Source of the DNA: Methylococcus geothermalis
GTDB taxonomy: Bacteria; Pseudomonadota; Gammaproteobacteria; Methylococcales; Methylococcaceae
DNA: 64,000 bases
Direction: 5' to 3'
Assembly (NCBI RefSeq): GCF_012769535.1
Contig: NZ_CP046565.1
Span: 186,001 to 250,000 of the forward strand
The position numbers were made by a program, and so were the translations under genes. The notes beneath the pieces are model-generated. The model was not told the DNA's origin. It did no database searches and worked only from the letters and a program-made list of their open reading frames with translations. Positions 52,049 through 60,932 of this stretch are shown piece after piece. Position 1 is the stretch's first letter; the number at the start of each line of letters is the position of its first letter.

Positions 52049-54736
52049 ATGATCGCAAGCCATCCATCCCCAAACTCCCAGTCCGCGGCCAATACGGATA
52101 CCGATCCGGAGGAAACCCGGGAGTGGCTGGACGCGCTTGCAGCCGTCATCGAAACGGAAGGCGTCGAGCGCGCCCATTTCCTGATAGAAAAGCTCGTCGA
52201 CAAGGCACGCCGCTCCGGCGCGAACCTGCCTTACAAGGCCCACACTGCCTACATCAATACCATTCCGCCACATGCCGAGGCGCGCAGCCCAGGCGATGCC
52301 GGCATCGAACACCGCATCCGCTGCTATCTGCGCTGGAATGCCATGGCGATGGTGGTACGCGCGAACCAGAAATCCACCGAGTACGGCGGGCACATTTCCA
52401 GCTTCGCCTCCTCGGCCACCCTCTACGACGTCGGCTTCAACCATTTCTTCCACGCCCCCGACCGCGACCACGGCGGCGACCTGGTGTTTTTCCAGGGCCA
52501 TTCCGCGCCCGGCATCTATGCCCGGGCCTTCCTGGAAGGGCGGCTGACGGAAGAGCACTTGGACCGGTTCCGTGCCGAAGTCGGCGGCGGCGGGCTTTCA
52601 TCCTACCCCCACCCCTGGCTGATGCCGGATTTTTGGCAGTTCCCGACGGTCTCCATGGGCCTCGGGCCGCTGATGGCGATCTATCAGGCGCGGTTCATGA
52701 AATACCTGGCCGATCGCAAGATCCTCCTGAACACCGAAGGCCGCAAGGTCTGGTGCTTCTGCGGCGACGGCGAGATGGACGAGCCGGAATCCATGGGCGC
52801 CATCGGCCTTGCCGGCCGGGAAAAGCTGGACAACCTGATTTTCGTGGTCAACTGCAACCTGCAGCGCCTGGATGGGCCGGTGCGCGGCGACGGCAAGATC
52901 ATCCAGGACCTGGAGGCAGAATTTCGCGGCGCCGGCTGGAACGTCATCAAGGTGATCTGGGGCTCGCACTGGGACGCTCTGCTGGCCCGCGACACCAAGG
53001 GACTGCTGCAGCAGCGCATGGAAGAGGTGGTCGATGGCGAATACCAGACCTACAAGGCCAAGGATGGTGCCTATGTCCGGAAGCATTTCTTCGGCAAATA
53101 TCCCGAACTGCTGGAGATGGTCGCCAACATGTCCGATGATGACATCTGGCACCTGAACCGGGGCGGCCACGATCCGCACAAGGTCTATGCCGCCTACGCC
53201 GCCGCGGTGGCGCACAAGGGCCAGCCGACGGTGATCCTGGCCAAGACCATCAAGGGCTACGGCATGGGCCGGGCCGGCGAAGGCCAGATGGGCGCGCACC
53301 AGCAGAAGAAGCTGGACGCCGAAGCGCTCAAGGCTTTCCGCGACCGTTTCAACATTCCGATTCCGGACGACAAGGTGCATGAGGCACCGTACTACAAGCC
53401 GGCTGAGGACAGTCCCGAGATGGTCTACCTGCAGGAGCGCCGCAAGGCGCTGGGCGGTTACCTGCCGCAGAGGCGGAAGGAGGCGCCCCATCTGCAGATT
53501 CCCGATCTGAGCATCTTCGAGACGATGCTGAAGAGCTCGGAAGACCGTGAAATGTCCACGACGATGGCCTTCGTCCGGCTGCTCTCCTCCCTGCTACGCG
53601 ACAAGGCGCTGGGCCGCTACGTGGTGCCGATCGTGCCCGACGAAGCTCGCACCTTCGGCATGGAAGGCCTGTTCCGGCAATACGGCATCTATTCCTCGGT
53701 CGGCCAGCTCTACGAGCCCCAGGACGCCGACACCGTGATGTTCTACCGCGAGGACAAATCCGGCCAAATTCTGGAAGAAGGGATCTGCGAAGCGGGCGGC
53801 ATGTGCGACTGGATCGCCGCCGGCACGGCGTTCAGCAATCACAACGTGCAGATGATCCCGTTCTATATCTACTACTCCATGTTCGGCTTCCAGCGCGTCG
53901 GCGACCTGATGTGGGCGGCGGGCGACATGCAGGCCCGTGGTTTCCTCATGGGCGGCACCGCGGGACGCACCACCCTGGCCGGCGAAGGCCTGCAGCACCA
54001 GGACGGCCACAGCCACCTGATCATGGGGGCGATCCCCAACTGCATCACCTACGACCCGACCTTCGCCTACGAACTGGCGATCATCGTGCACGATGGCCTG
54101 CGCCGCATGTACCAGGAAAACGAGAACGTCTTCTACTACATCACGGTGATGAACGAGAACTACAGCCATCCCGCCCTGCCGGAAGGCGCGAAGGAAGGCA
54201 TCGTCAAGGGACTGTACAAGTTCCGCGATGCCGGCAAGGACGAGGCCGTGCAATTGATGGGCAGCGGCACGATCCTGCGCGAAGTGCTGAAAGCGGCCGA
54301 TCTGCTGGAGGCGGATTACGGCATCAAGGCCGGCGTCTGGAGCGCCACCAGCTTCAACCAGTTGCGCCGCGATGGCTCGGAGATTTCGCGCTGGAACCTG
54401 CTGCATCCGGAACAGTCGCGGAAAATCAGCTATGTCGAACGGTGCCTGGCGGCGAGCACGGGTCCGATCATCGCGGCGACGGACTACGTCAAGGCCTATC
54501 CGGACCTGATCCGGGAATTCGTGCCCCGGAGCTACACCGTGCTCGGGACCGACGGTTTCGGCCGCAGCGACCGCCGTTCGGCGCTGCGCCAGTTTTTCGA
54601 GGTGGATAGCTACCACATCGCGTTCGCGGCCCTGAAGTCCCTGGCCGACGAAGGCGGCATCGAAAAATCCAAGCTGGCGGATGCGATGGCCCGCTGGAAC
54701 ATCGACCCGGACAAGGCCAACCCGGTCGGCTGCTGA
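52049..54736 (+). CDS. aceE: Pyruvate dehydrogenase E1 component, homodimeric type
   Basis: An 895-residue ThDP enzyme decarboxylating pyruvate and acetylating the E2 lipoyl group. The ThDP motif is FCGDGEMDEPESMGAIGLAGREKLDNLIFVVNCNLQRLDGPVRG; other blocks are GHISSFASSATLYDVGFNHFF, RTTLAGEGLQHQDGHSHL and YNVLGTDGFGRSD-like YTVLGTDGFGRSDRR. Length matches E. coli AceE. ATG 52049; followed by aceF after 18 bases with GAGGAGG upstream of that gene. Confidence 0.98.
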   Translation: MIASHPSPNSQSAANTDTDPEETREWLDALAAVIETEGVERAHFLIEKLVDKARRSGANLPYKAHTAYINTIPPHAEARSPGDAGIEHRIRCYLRWNAMAMVVRANQKSTEYGGHISSFASSATLYDVGFNHFFHAPDRDHGGDLVFFQGHSAPGIYARAFLEGRLTEEHLDRFRAEVGGGGLSSYPHPWLMPDFWQFPTVSMGLGPLMAIYQARFMKYLADRKILLNTEGRKVWCFCGDGEMDEPESMGAIGLAGREKLDNLIFVVNCNLQRLDGPVRGDGKIIQDLEAEFRGAGWNVIKVIWGSHWDALLARDTKGLLQQRMEEVVDGEYQTYKAKDGAYVRKHFFGKYPELLEMVANMSDDDIWHLNRGGHDPHKVYAAYAAAVAHKGQPTVILAKTIKGYGMGRAGEGQMGAHQQKKLDAEALKAFRDRFNIPIPDDKVHEAPYYKPAEDSPEMVYLQERRKALGGYLPQRRKEAPHLQIPDLSIFETMLKSSEDREMSTTMAFVRLLSSLLRDKALGRYVVPIVPDEARTFGMEGLFRQYGIYSSVGQLYEPQDADTVMFYREDKSGQILEEGICEAGGMCDWIAAGTAFSNHNVQMIPFYIYYSMFGFQRVGDLMWAAGDMQARGFLMGGTAGRTTLAGEGLQHQDGHSHLIMGAIPNCITYDPTFAYELAIIVHDGLRRMYQENENVFYYITVMNENYSHPALPEGAKEGIVKGLYKFRDAGKDEAVQLMGSGTILREVLKAADLLEADYGIKAGVWSATSFNQLRRDGSEISRWNLLHPEQSRKISYVERCLAASTGPIIAATDYVKAYPDLIREFVPRSYTVLGTDGFGRSDRRSALRQFFEVDSYHIAFAALKSLADEGGIEKSKLADAMARWNIDPDKANPVGC

Positions 54737-54754
54737 GGAGGAGGATAAGAAAAA

Positions 54755-56059
54755 ATGGCACAAGAACAAACCGTCGTCGTCCCCGACATCGGCGACTTCA
54801 AGGACGTCGAAATCATCGAGGTGCTGGTCAAGCCAGGCGACAAGGTCGCGGCGAACGACTCGCTCATCACCCTGGAGAGCGACAAGGCGGCGATGGAGAT
54901 TCCCTCGCCCTACGCCGGCATCGTGGCCGAATTGTATGTAGGCGTGGGCAGCAAGGTCAGCATGGGGACACCGATCCTGCTGTTGCGGGCGGATGAGGGG
55001 GCGGAAGCGCCCGTAGCGGTAGCCGCGCCCACCGAACCTGCATCGGCACCCGCCCCGGCTGTCGCCGAACGAGTTGCGCCGGCGCAGTCCGCCGAAGCGG
55101 CTCCCGCGGCGCCCGCAGCGCCTGCGGTCGAAAGTGCGGTTGCGGCAGAAGGTACGGGACCGGCCCATGCCAGCCCCGCCGTCCGCCGCTTCGCCCGCGA
55201 ACTCGGCGTCGATGTGGCGAAAGTCCGCGGCACCGGCCCCAAGGGCCGCATCCTGAAGGCCGACATTCAAGCCTTCGTGAAGAGCCGCATAGCGCAGGCC
55301 GAACGGGCGGGCACCGGCGGTTTCGCCTTGCCGGAGATGCCGGAAATCGACTTCGCCCAGTTCGGAGCGATCGAACGCCAGCCGCTTTCGCGGATCCAGA
55401 AGCTCTCTGCGGCCAATCTCCACCGGACCTGGATCACGGTCCCGCACGTCACCCAGCACGACGAGGCCGACATCACCGAGCTGGAAGCCTTCCGCCATGC
55501 ACTCAAGGCCGAATCCGCCAAGCGCGGCGTCAAGCTGACCCCGCTGCCGTTCATCATCAAGGCCGTGGTCGCCGCCCTGAAAGCCTTCCCGCGCTTCAAC
55601 GCATCGCTTGCGCCCAACGGCGAAGAACTGATCCTCAAGAGCTACTACCATATCGGGTTCGCGGTGGACACGCCGGACGGCCTGGTGGTGCCGGTGATCC
55701 GCGATGCCGATGCTAAGGGCATCTGGGACATCGCCGCCGAGCTCGCCGCCATCGGCGACAAGGCCCGCGGCAAGAAGCTGCGCACCGCCGACCTGCAGGG
55801 CGGCACCTTCACCGTCTCCAGCTTAGGGGGGATCGGCGGCACGGCCTTCACGCCGATCATCAACGCCCCCGAGGTCGCCATCCTGGGCGTCTCCAAGGCG
55901 CAGCTGCGGCCGCTGTTCCAAGACGGCCAGTTCGTCCCGCGGCTGATGCTGCCCTTGTCGTTGTCCTATGACCACCGCGTGATCGACGGCGCCGATGGCG
56001 TCCGCTTCGTCACCTATGTCAGCAGCCTGCTCGCCGACATGCGGCGCATCCTGCTCTAA
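54755..56059 (+). CDS. aceF: Pyruvate dehydrogenase E2, dihydrolipoamide acetyltransferase
   Basis: A 434-residue protein with a single N-terminal lipoyl domain (Lys44 in ESDKAAMEIPSP), an Ala/Pro-rich hinge (about 85-140), an E1/E3-binding domain (SPAVRRFARELGVDVAKVRGTGPKGRILKADI) and the CoA-acyltransferase catalytic domain ending with LSYDHRVIDGADGVRF (catalytic His/Asp). One lipoyl domain is fewer than in E. coli (three), a common variation. Forms the core of the PDH complex with the AceE and Lpd encoded on either side. Confidence 0.97.
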   Translation: MAQEQTVVVPDIGDFKDVEIIEVLVKPGDKVAANDSLITLESDKAAMEIPSPYAGIVAELYVGVGSKVSMGTPILLLRADEGAEAPVAVAAPTEPASAPAPAVAERVAPAQSAEAAPAAPAAPAVESAVAAEGTGPAHASPAVRRFARELGVDVAKVRGTGPKGRILKADIQAFVKSRIAQAERAGTGGFALPEMPEIDFAQFGAIERQPLSRIQKLSAANLHRTWITVPHVTQHDEADITELEAFRHALKAESAKRGVKLTPLPFIIKAVVAALKAFPRFNASLAPNGEELILKSYYHIGFAVDTPDGLVVPVIRDADAKGIWDIAAELAAIGDKARGKKLRTADLQGGTFTVSSLGGIGGTAFTPIINAPEVAILGVSKAQLRPLFQDGQFVPRLMLPLSLSYDHRVIDGADGVRFVTYVSSLLADMRRILL

Positions 56060-56078
56060 GTCAAGTAAGGAGTCTCCG

Positions 56079-57500
56079 ATGGCTGAACCCAAGACGATTC
56101 ACGCCGAGGTCCTGGTGCTGGGCGGCGGGCCGGGCGGTTACACCGCCGCTTTCCGCGCAGCGGACCTGGGCAAGCAGGTGGTCCTGGTCGAACGCTACCC
56201 GACCCTGGGCGGCGTCTGTCTCAACGTGGGCTGCATCCCGTCCAAGGCCTTGCTGCACACGGCGCAGATCATCCATGAAGCCAAGGAGGCCAGCGAATTC
56301 GGCGTCCGCTTCGGCGCGCCGGAAATCGATCTGGACCAGGTGCGCAACTTCAAGGACAAGGTGGTCAAAACCCTGACCGGCGGGCTCGATGCGCTCGCCA
56401 AGCAGCGCAAGGTGACGGTCGTGCAGGGCACCGGCCATTTCGCCAGCGACCACAGCATGCAGGTGGCGACGGCCGATGGCCCGGTCACGGTGAGTTTCGA
56501 CCAGGCCATCATCGCCGCCGGTTCGCGGGCGGCGAAGATTCCCGGCTTCCCGAACGACGACCCGCGCCTGATGGACTCCACCGACGCCCTGGCGCTGCAA
56601 GAAGTCCCCAAGCGCCTCCTGATCGTCGGCGGCGGCATCATCGGCCTGGAAATGGCCACGGTGTATCACGCCTTGGGCGCCGGCATCACCGTGGTGGAAC
56701 TGATGGACCAGTTGATCCCCGGCTGCGATGCCGACCTGGTGCGTCCGCTGCATCAGCACATCAAGAAGCAGTATGAGAACATCCATCTCAAGACCCGCGT
56801 CACCCGCATCGAACCCGAAGCGGCCGGCCTCAAGGTGTTCTTCGAAGGCGAAGGCGCACCCGAATCCGACCTGTTCGACCGGGTGCTGGTGGCGGTGGGG
56901 CGCACCCCGAACGGCGGCCTGATCGGTGCGGAAAACGCAGGTGTCCACGTCGATGCCAAGGGCTTCATTCCGGTCGACGAGCGCCAGCGCACCAATGTCC
57001 CGCATATCTATGCCATCGGCGACATCGTCGGCAACCCCATGCTGGCCCACAAGGCCACCCACGAGGCCAAGGTCGCCGCCGAAGTCATCGCCGGTCATCC
57101 TTCGGCGTTCCAGGCGCTGACCATTCCGTCGGTGGCCTATACCGATCCGGAAGTCGCCTGGATGGGCGTCACCGAAACCCAGGCGAAAGCCCAGGGCATC
57201 GAATACGAAAAAGCCGTGTTCCCCTGGGCCGCGAGCGGTCGCGCCTTGGGCATCGGCCGCAAGGAAGGCGCCACCAAGCTGCTGTGCGACAAGGCCACCA
57301 AGCGGGTGATCGGCGCGGGCATCGTCGGTCCCCATGCGGGCGAACTCATCGCCGAAGCCGTGCTGGCCCTGGAAATGGGCGCCGACGCGGAAGACATCGG
57401 CCTGACCGTCCACGCCCACCCGACTTTGTCGGAAACGTTCGCCTTCGCGGCGGAAATGATCGAAGGCACGATCACCGACCTTTATCTCCGCAAACGTTAG
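56079..57500 (+). CDS. lpdA: Dihydrolipoamide dehydrogenase (E3)
   Basis: A 473-residue flavoprotein reoxidising lipoamide. FAD-binding GGGPGGYTAAFRAADLG, redox disulfide GGVCLNVGCIPSKALLH (Cys47, Cys52), NAD-binding IVGGGIIGLEMATVYHALGA, AIGDIVGNPMLAHKATHEA and the C-terminal catalytic HAHPTLSETF are all present. Start ATG 56079 has AAGGAG upstream; the frame upstream overlaps aceF out of frame. Last gene of the pdh operon, followed by a strong terminator. Confidence 0.98.
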   Translation: MAEPKTIHAEVLVLGGGPGGYTAAFRAADLGKQVVLVERYPTLGGVCLNVGCIPSKALLHTAQIIHEAKEASEFGVRFGAPEIDLDQVRNFKDKVVKTLTGGLDALAKQRKVTVVQGTGHFASDHSMQVATADGPVTVSFDQAIIAAGSRAAKIPGFPNDDPRLMDSTDALALQEVPKRLLIVGGGIIGLEMATVYHALGAGITVVELMDQLIPGCDADLVRPLHQHIKKQYENIHLKTRVTRIEPEAAGLKVFFEGEGAPESDLFDRVLVAVGRTPNGGLIGAENAGVHVDAKGFIPVDERQRTNVPHIYAIGDIVGNPMLAHKATHEAKVAAEVIAGHPSAFQALTIPSVAYTDPEVAWMGVTETQAKAQGIEYEKAVFPWAASGRALGIGRKEGATKLLCDKATKRVIGAGIVGPHAGELIAEAVLALEMGADAEDIGLTVHAHPTLSETFAFAAEMIEGTITDLYLRKR

Positions 57501-57548
57501 CGGCGGCCGCGGCCCGGGTCAGCGCCCATGATTCGTCCGCGTGAGCAG

Positions 57549-57606
57549 AAAATGATGCCGTGTCCAGGGGCTGCGCTGTTCGCAGCGTGAACGGCATCAT
57601 TTTTTT
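57549..57606 (+). terminator. Intrinsic terminator of the pdh operon
   Basis: A 13-bp perfect stem AAAATGATGCCGT (57549-57561) / ACGGCATCATTTT (57591-57603) encloses an inner hairpin CTGCG/CGCAG (57571-57585) and is followed by a T-run to 57606. The A-rich 5' arm makes it bidirectional in principle. Confidence 0.9.
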
Positions 57607-57624
57607 ACGCCCCGTCTGCCCGCG

Positions 57625-57990
57625 ATGGAGTTTGGGGACTATCCCGGCGAGCCCCATCTCAATCTCAAAGGAGCGGCGATGGAGCCGAGGCTGGACACGC
57701 CAAAGGCCCGCCGCTACCGGACGGAATCGCGTCGACAGAGCGCCCAAGGGCCAAACGTCAACGGCCATGATCGGTGCGTCAACCGGGGCTGCGGCTCCCG
57801 TTGTCTCGAGGTAGCCGTGGTCGATCTGACGAAGGGCAAGGTGTGGTTTGCACCCACCGAAGCTTGCGCAACGCCAGACATCGACAAACGGGGAAGCCCC
57901 GTTTGGATCGACGCCCGCATCGAGATGCAGACTCTTCGATCGGTACGAATGCCAGATGAGGGGAGAAACGGCTTGCCCGGACGCCGCGCT
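57625..57990 (+). pseudogene. Eroded remnant of a small secreted Cys-containing protein family
   Basis: The frame reads FGDYPGEPHLNLKGAA, ARRYRTESRRQSAQGPNVNGHDRCVNRGCGSRCLEVAVVDLTKGKVWFAP and IDARIEMQTLRSVRMPDEGRN (spread over the region). This follows the layout of a family of exported proteins I recall (PNFxGHYxVVxWGCGxxCxxxAxVDxxTGxVYFPP). Here the normally conserved Tyr/Trp positions are changed, there is no signal peptide (the pdh terminator lies directly upstream), and the C-terminal YYxW segment is missing. The open frame runs on to 58260 into the lipoprotein gene without family character. I infer a decaying fragment. Confidence 0.5.
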
Positions 57991-58143
57991 GCCGCCATGC
58001 CTCCCTCTGGACACAGGAAGGAGCCAAATCGGTGGGAGTGGGATGCGTCGCGGAATCAGGCCCCCGAAACGAGTGAGGCACACGCTCGGCCCGACGCTCC
58101 CGACGTACGATTCGGAAAGACAAACTTCGCGCTCCAGGGATGC

Positions 58144-58863
58144 CTAATGAGCGTGATCATGGCCGTCTCCGACATCGGTCTCATGCAGGATCCGTTTCAC
58201 GAAGGGATCGCTTTCCATGTCTCCGAGATCGGCGTAATCGATGACACTGTAATTGCCTGAAACATCGTGAGGCCAGGGAGCATCCTGAAGGGAGTAAAGG
58301 CTTCGCAGCGTCACCGTGACTTCCCGCTCTGGAAACCGCTGGCGGATCACTCCGGGAATGTTTTCCCGCTCCAGCCACAAAATCTCGTACCCGACCCCAT
58401 CCACCTGTCCGCCGTAGCGCAGTGCTTGACGACCTTCGAGGGTTTCGCGCCCCTCGAACTGCAGCCTTGAGTTCAGCAGGCCCGGATCGATCAGCAGGGC
58501 AACCTTGCTCCACAGCGGATAGCGACTCCGTGCTCGTAGATCGTCCGGATTGGATTCCACCACCTTGCGGTCACGGTGAAATACCCGTTCGTAGAAGATC
58601 AGTCCCTTGACACTGCGTCGCCAGATTTCCCCTTCATCTGTATCCAGGGAACGCGTTTCCACGAAGTCCGCATCTCGCCAGAAGTGCCAGCGATTGCTCT
58701 GGACGTGAGCATTGCCGCCGGTGTCGGAGCTGACCGTTTCGTATTCAGCAGCGATCGGGGGCAATCTGCCGGCATCGATGGTGGGCTTCATGTGAGACGT
58801 ATGGCCGGCACAGCCTGAAAGTCCTACCAGGACAAGACAGAACAAGAGCGCGTGGATTCGCAT
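58144..58863 (-). CDS. Lipoprotein of unknown function beside phoA, 239 residues
   Basis: Signal peptide with lipobox LSGC (Cys at residue 18). The mature protein is mostly beta-like: NRWHFWRDADFVETRSLDTDEGEIWRRSVKGLIFYERVFHRDRKVVES, RLQFEGRETLEGRQALRYGGQVDGVGYEILWLERENIPGVIRQRF (in separate stretches), consistent with an outer-membrane lipoprotein of the LolA/MucB-like style, though not assignable. It ends with a His/Asp-rich tail (DVGDGHDHAH) that could bind metal. Same strand as phoA, 115 bases downstream of it. Confidence 0.78.
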   Translation of the reverse strand: MRIHALLFCLVLVGLSGCAGHTSHMKPTIDAGRLPPIAAEYETVSSDTGGNAHVQSNRWHFWRDADFVETRSLDTDEGEIWRRSVKGLIFYERVFHRDRKVVESNPDDLRARSRYPLWSKVALLIDPGLLNSRLQFEGRETLEGRQALRYGGQVDGVGYEILWLERENIPGVIRQRFPEREVTVTLRSLYSLQDAPWPHDVSGNYSVIDYADLGDMESDPFVKRILHETDVGDGHDHAH

Positions 58864-58978
58864 GGCAAAGATTAACGAGCGGTGAAAGGGTGCGAAACGC
58901 CAGTTATATGGCGCTGAAGCGGCGTCGAACGAAAAGCCAAGGCCGTCCCTGGCCTCGAGAATGGAAAGCCCCGTTGCG

Positions 58979-60610
58979 TTATTTCATTCTCAGCGCCGCC
59001 GCCATGACATGATAGATGACATTCTGCTCCAGCGTGCCCCGAACCAGATGCGCCTGCGGTCCGCTGGCGTAGATCGCCACATCTTCGCCTGCATGAGTTT
59101 CCGCGCTCAGGGGAACCATGCCTTCTTGCAAATAAGAAGGGTCGGCGGTATCTGTGGCGGACAGATCCGGCCGGCCGGTTGCGGGATCGTAAGCCACGGG
59201 GGAGTGGCCCTCGCTGCCCGCCCCATTGCTCAGATTAGGCGTGAACGTTTTCGAGCCTGCGCCCTGGAGCGGCTTCTTCTTTGCTGCATCGCTAAAAGAC
59301 GCACCCACATAGCCCGGGCCGTTGGCATAGGATACGGTGGTGTAGGGAAGGCCAAGGAGGTCCAAGGTCGGCTCGGTTTCATTGGCCGCAACGACTTTAC
59401 CCAGAATTGGATTCCCACGCTTGGGGTAGCCCGCGATGGTGAAGACATGGCTGTGATCGGCGGTCACCAGAATCAGCGTGTTTTTCGAGCTGGTCATCTC
59501 CAGCGCCGTCTTGACCGCCTCCGACATCGCGATCGTGTCGGTCAATGCGCGGTAAGCATTGGAGGCATGGTGAGCGTGGTCGATACGGCCACCTTCTACC
59601 ATCAGGTAGTACCCCTTTTTATTCTTACTCAGGATTTCGATGGCCTTCTTTGTCATCTCTGAGAGAGAAGGTTCGCCTGCCGGATCCAGCGCACGGTCGG
59701 CCTCGTAATGCATGTGCGAGCGCTCGAACAATCCCAACAGATGGTCGGTGGAGCCAGGATCGATGGCATCGAACTGGTTCTTGTTCCAGACGTAGGCGTA
59801 ACCGGGCGCGGTCCCATCCTTGTCCCATTCCTGGTACAGGCTGCGACCGTCGGTGCGTCGGCCCTTCTGATTGGGGTATTCGGGGTCTGTTTCCTGATTC
59901 GTGTAGAACTGCGTGCGTCCACCACCCAGCGCGACTTCGAGGCCGTCGCCGTAGGGAAAGTCGATCAGCTGTGCCGCGATGTCCTTGACCGTAGCACCCG
60001 CCGGTAACTGATAATTACCTTCCCAGTCCCGATTACCGATGTGAGCGTAGTTGACGGCCGGGGTCGCATGGGTGATCCGGGTCGTCGTCACGACGCCGGT
60101 AGACATGCCACGCTCCTCGGCCCGCTCCAAGATTGTCTTGAGCGAATGAGCGGCGACGACGCCGGCATCCGTTTCATCGTGAGCGGTGTTTTGGTCGACG
60201 GCGATCGCCCCTTCGTTGGCCTTGACACCAGTGACCATGGCCGTCGCAGTGGGCGCAGAATCGGAGGTTTGCTGATTGGCGCTGGCCGTAACCGCATGGG
60301 CCAGATTTGGCATGGTTTCGAAAGCCAGACGGTTGATTTCACCATCCCGACCCTGCATTTGGCCTTCCAGGATGCGAGCGGCGGTGACGGTGGAAACGCC
60401 CATGCCGTCGCCGACGAACAGAATGACGTTCTTGGCATAGCGTACGTTGGGTATTTGGCGTCTGAGCTGCTTTACGGTCTGTTCGCCGAGCATTTGCCAT
60501 CCTTCCGGCGAATTCTCAAAGCTGGCGTCCGCTGCGAAGGCCGGGACCGAGACCAAGCCGAAAGAAATAGCGCTCGCAAGTGCCGTGACAATGGGAAATA
60601 CAGGTTTCAT
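58979..60610 (-). CDS. phoA: Alkaline phosphatase, PhoA family
   Basis: A 543-residue periplasmic enzyme with signal peptide ending AFAAD. Active-site parts are visible: VGDGMG (66-71), the nucleophile motif DSAPTATAM (Ser118), LVEGGRIDHAHHASN-like MVEGGRIDHAHHASNAYRALTD, VTADHSHVF and, near the C-terminus, GSEGHSPVAYDP followed by GEDVAIYASGP. Zn/Mg ligands therefore look complete. It releases phosphate from organic esters. No clear Pho box was seen in the 320 bases upstream. Confidence 0.96.
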   Translation of the reverse strand: MKPVFPIVTALASAISFGLVSVPAFAADASFENSPEGWQMLGEQTVKQLRRQIPNVRYAKNVILFVGDGMGVSTVTAARILEGQMQGRDGEINRLAFETMPNLAHAVTASANQQTSDSAPTATAMVTGVKANEGAIAVDQNTAHDETDAGVVAAHSLKTILERAEERGMSTGVVTTTRITHATPAVNYAHIGNRDWEGNYQLPAGATVKDIAAQLIDFPYGDGLEVALGGGRTQFYTNQETDPEYPNQKGRRTDGRSLYQEWDKDGTAPGYAYVWNKNQFDAIDPGSTDHLLGLFERSHMHYEADRALDPAGEPSLSEMTKKAIEILSKNKKGYYLMVEGGRIDHAHHASNAYRALTDTIAMSEAVKTALEMTSSKNTLILVTADHSHVFTIAGYPKRGNPILGKVVAANETEPTLDLLGLPYTTVSYANGPGYVGASFSDAAKKKPLQGAGSKTFTPNLSNGAGSEGHSPVAYDPATGRPDLSATDTADPSYLQEGMVPLSAETHAGEDVAIYASGPQAHLVRGTLEQNVIYHVMAAALRMK

Positions 60611-60932
60611 GGCGGCTCCGTGGTTATCGTTGGCGGTGGTAAGGAACGAGGGAGCCAGCTTAACCAGGCCATATGTCTTATCGGTTACAAAGACGTGTCG
60701 GAATAATGAACGCGGTCTTGCCTCCTTCCGAGAAATCGCTCGTCACCCCCTTAGATAGGGGATCAAGCTTCACTGATCGCCAACATCCGGCCAAGCCGAG
60801 AGTATTGCCGGCGCCCCCTGGAAAGTGGGTACGAAAAGCCACGCAAGGCAAATGAAGAAGGCCCGCGCGATAGCAAGCCTTTGGGAATCCCGTGTCTTCT
60901 GGCGGTGGCGTGGAACCCTGCGCCAAACCTAG
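60611..60932. other. Gap between phoA and the IS element
   Basis: About 320 bases with no supported gene. It should contain the phoA promoter on the minus strand, but I see no convincing -35/-10 pair or tandem Pho-box CTGTCAT repeats. It ends at the CTAG duplication of the insertion sequence. Confidence 0.4.

Noticed and set aside
53594-55651. 685-codon minus-strand frame opposite aceE/aceF
   Set aside because: Antisense shadow of pyruvate dehydrogenase genes.
60611-60932. Pho box upstream of phoA
   Set aside because: No tandem CTGTCAT-like repeats with correct spacing on either strand.
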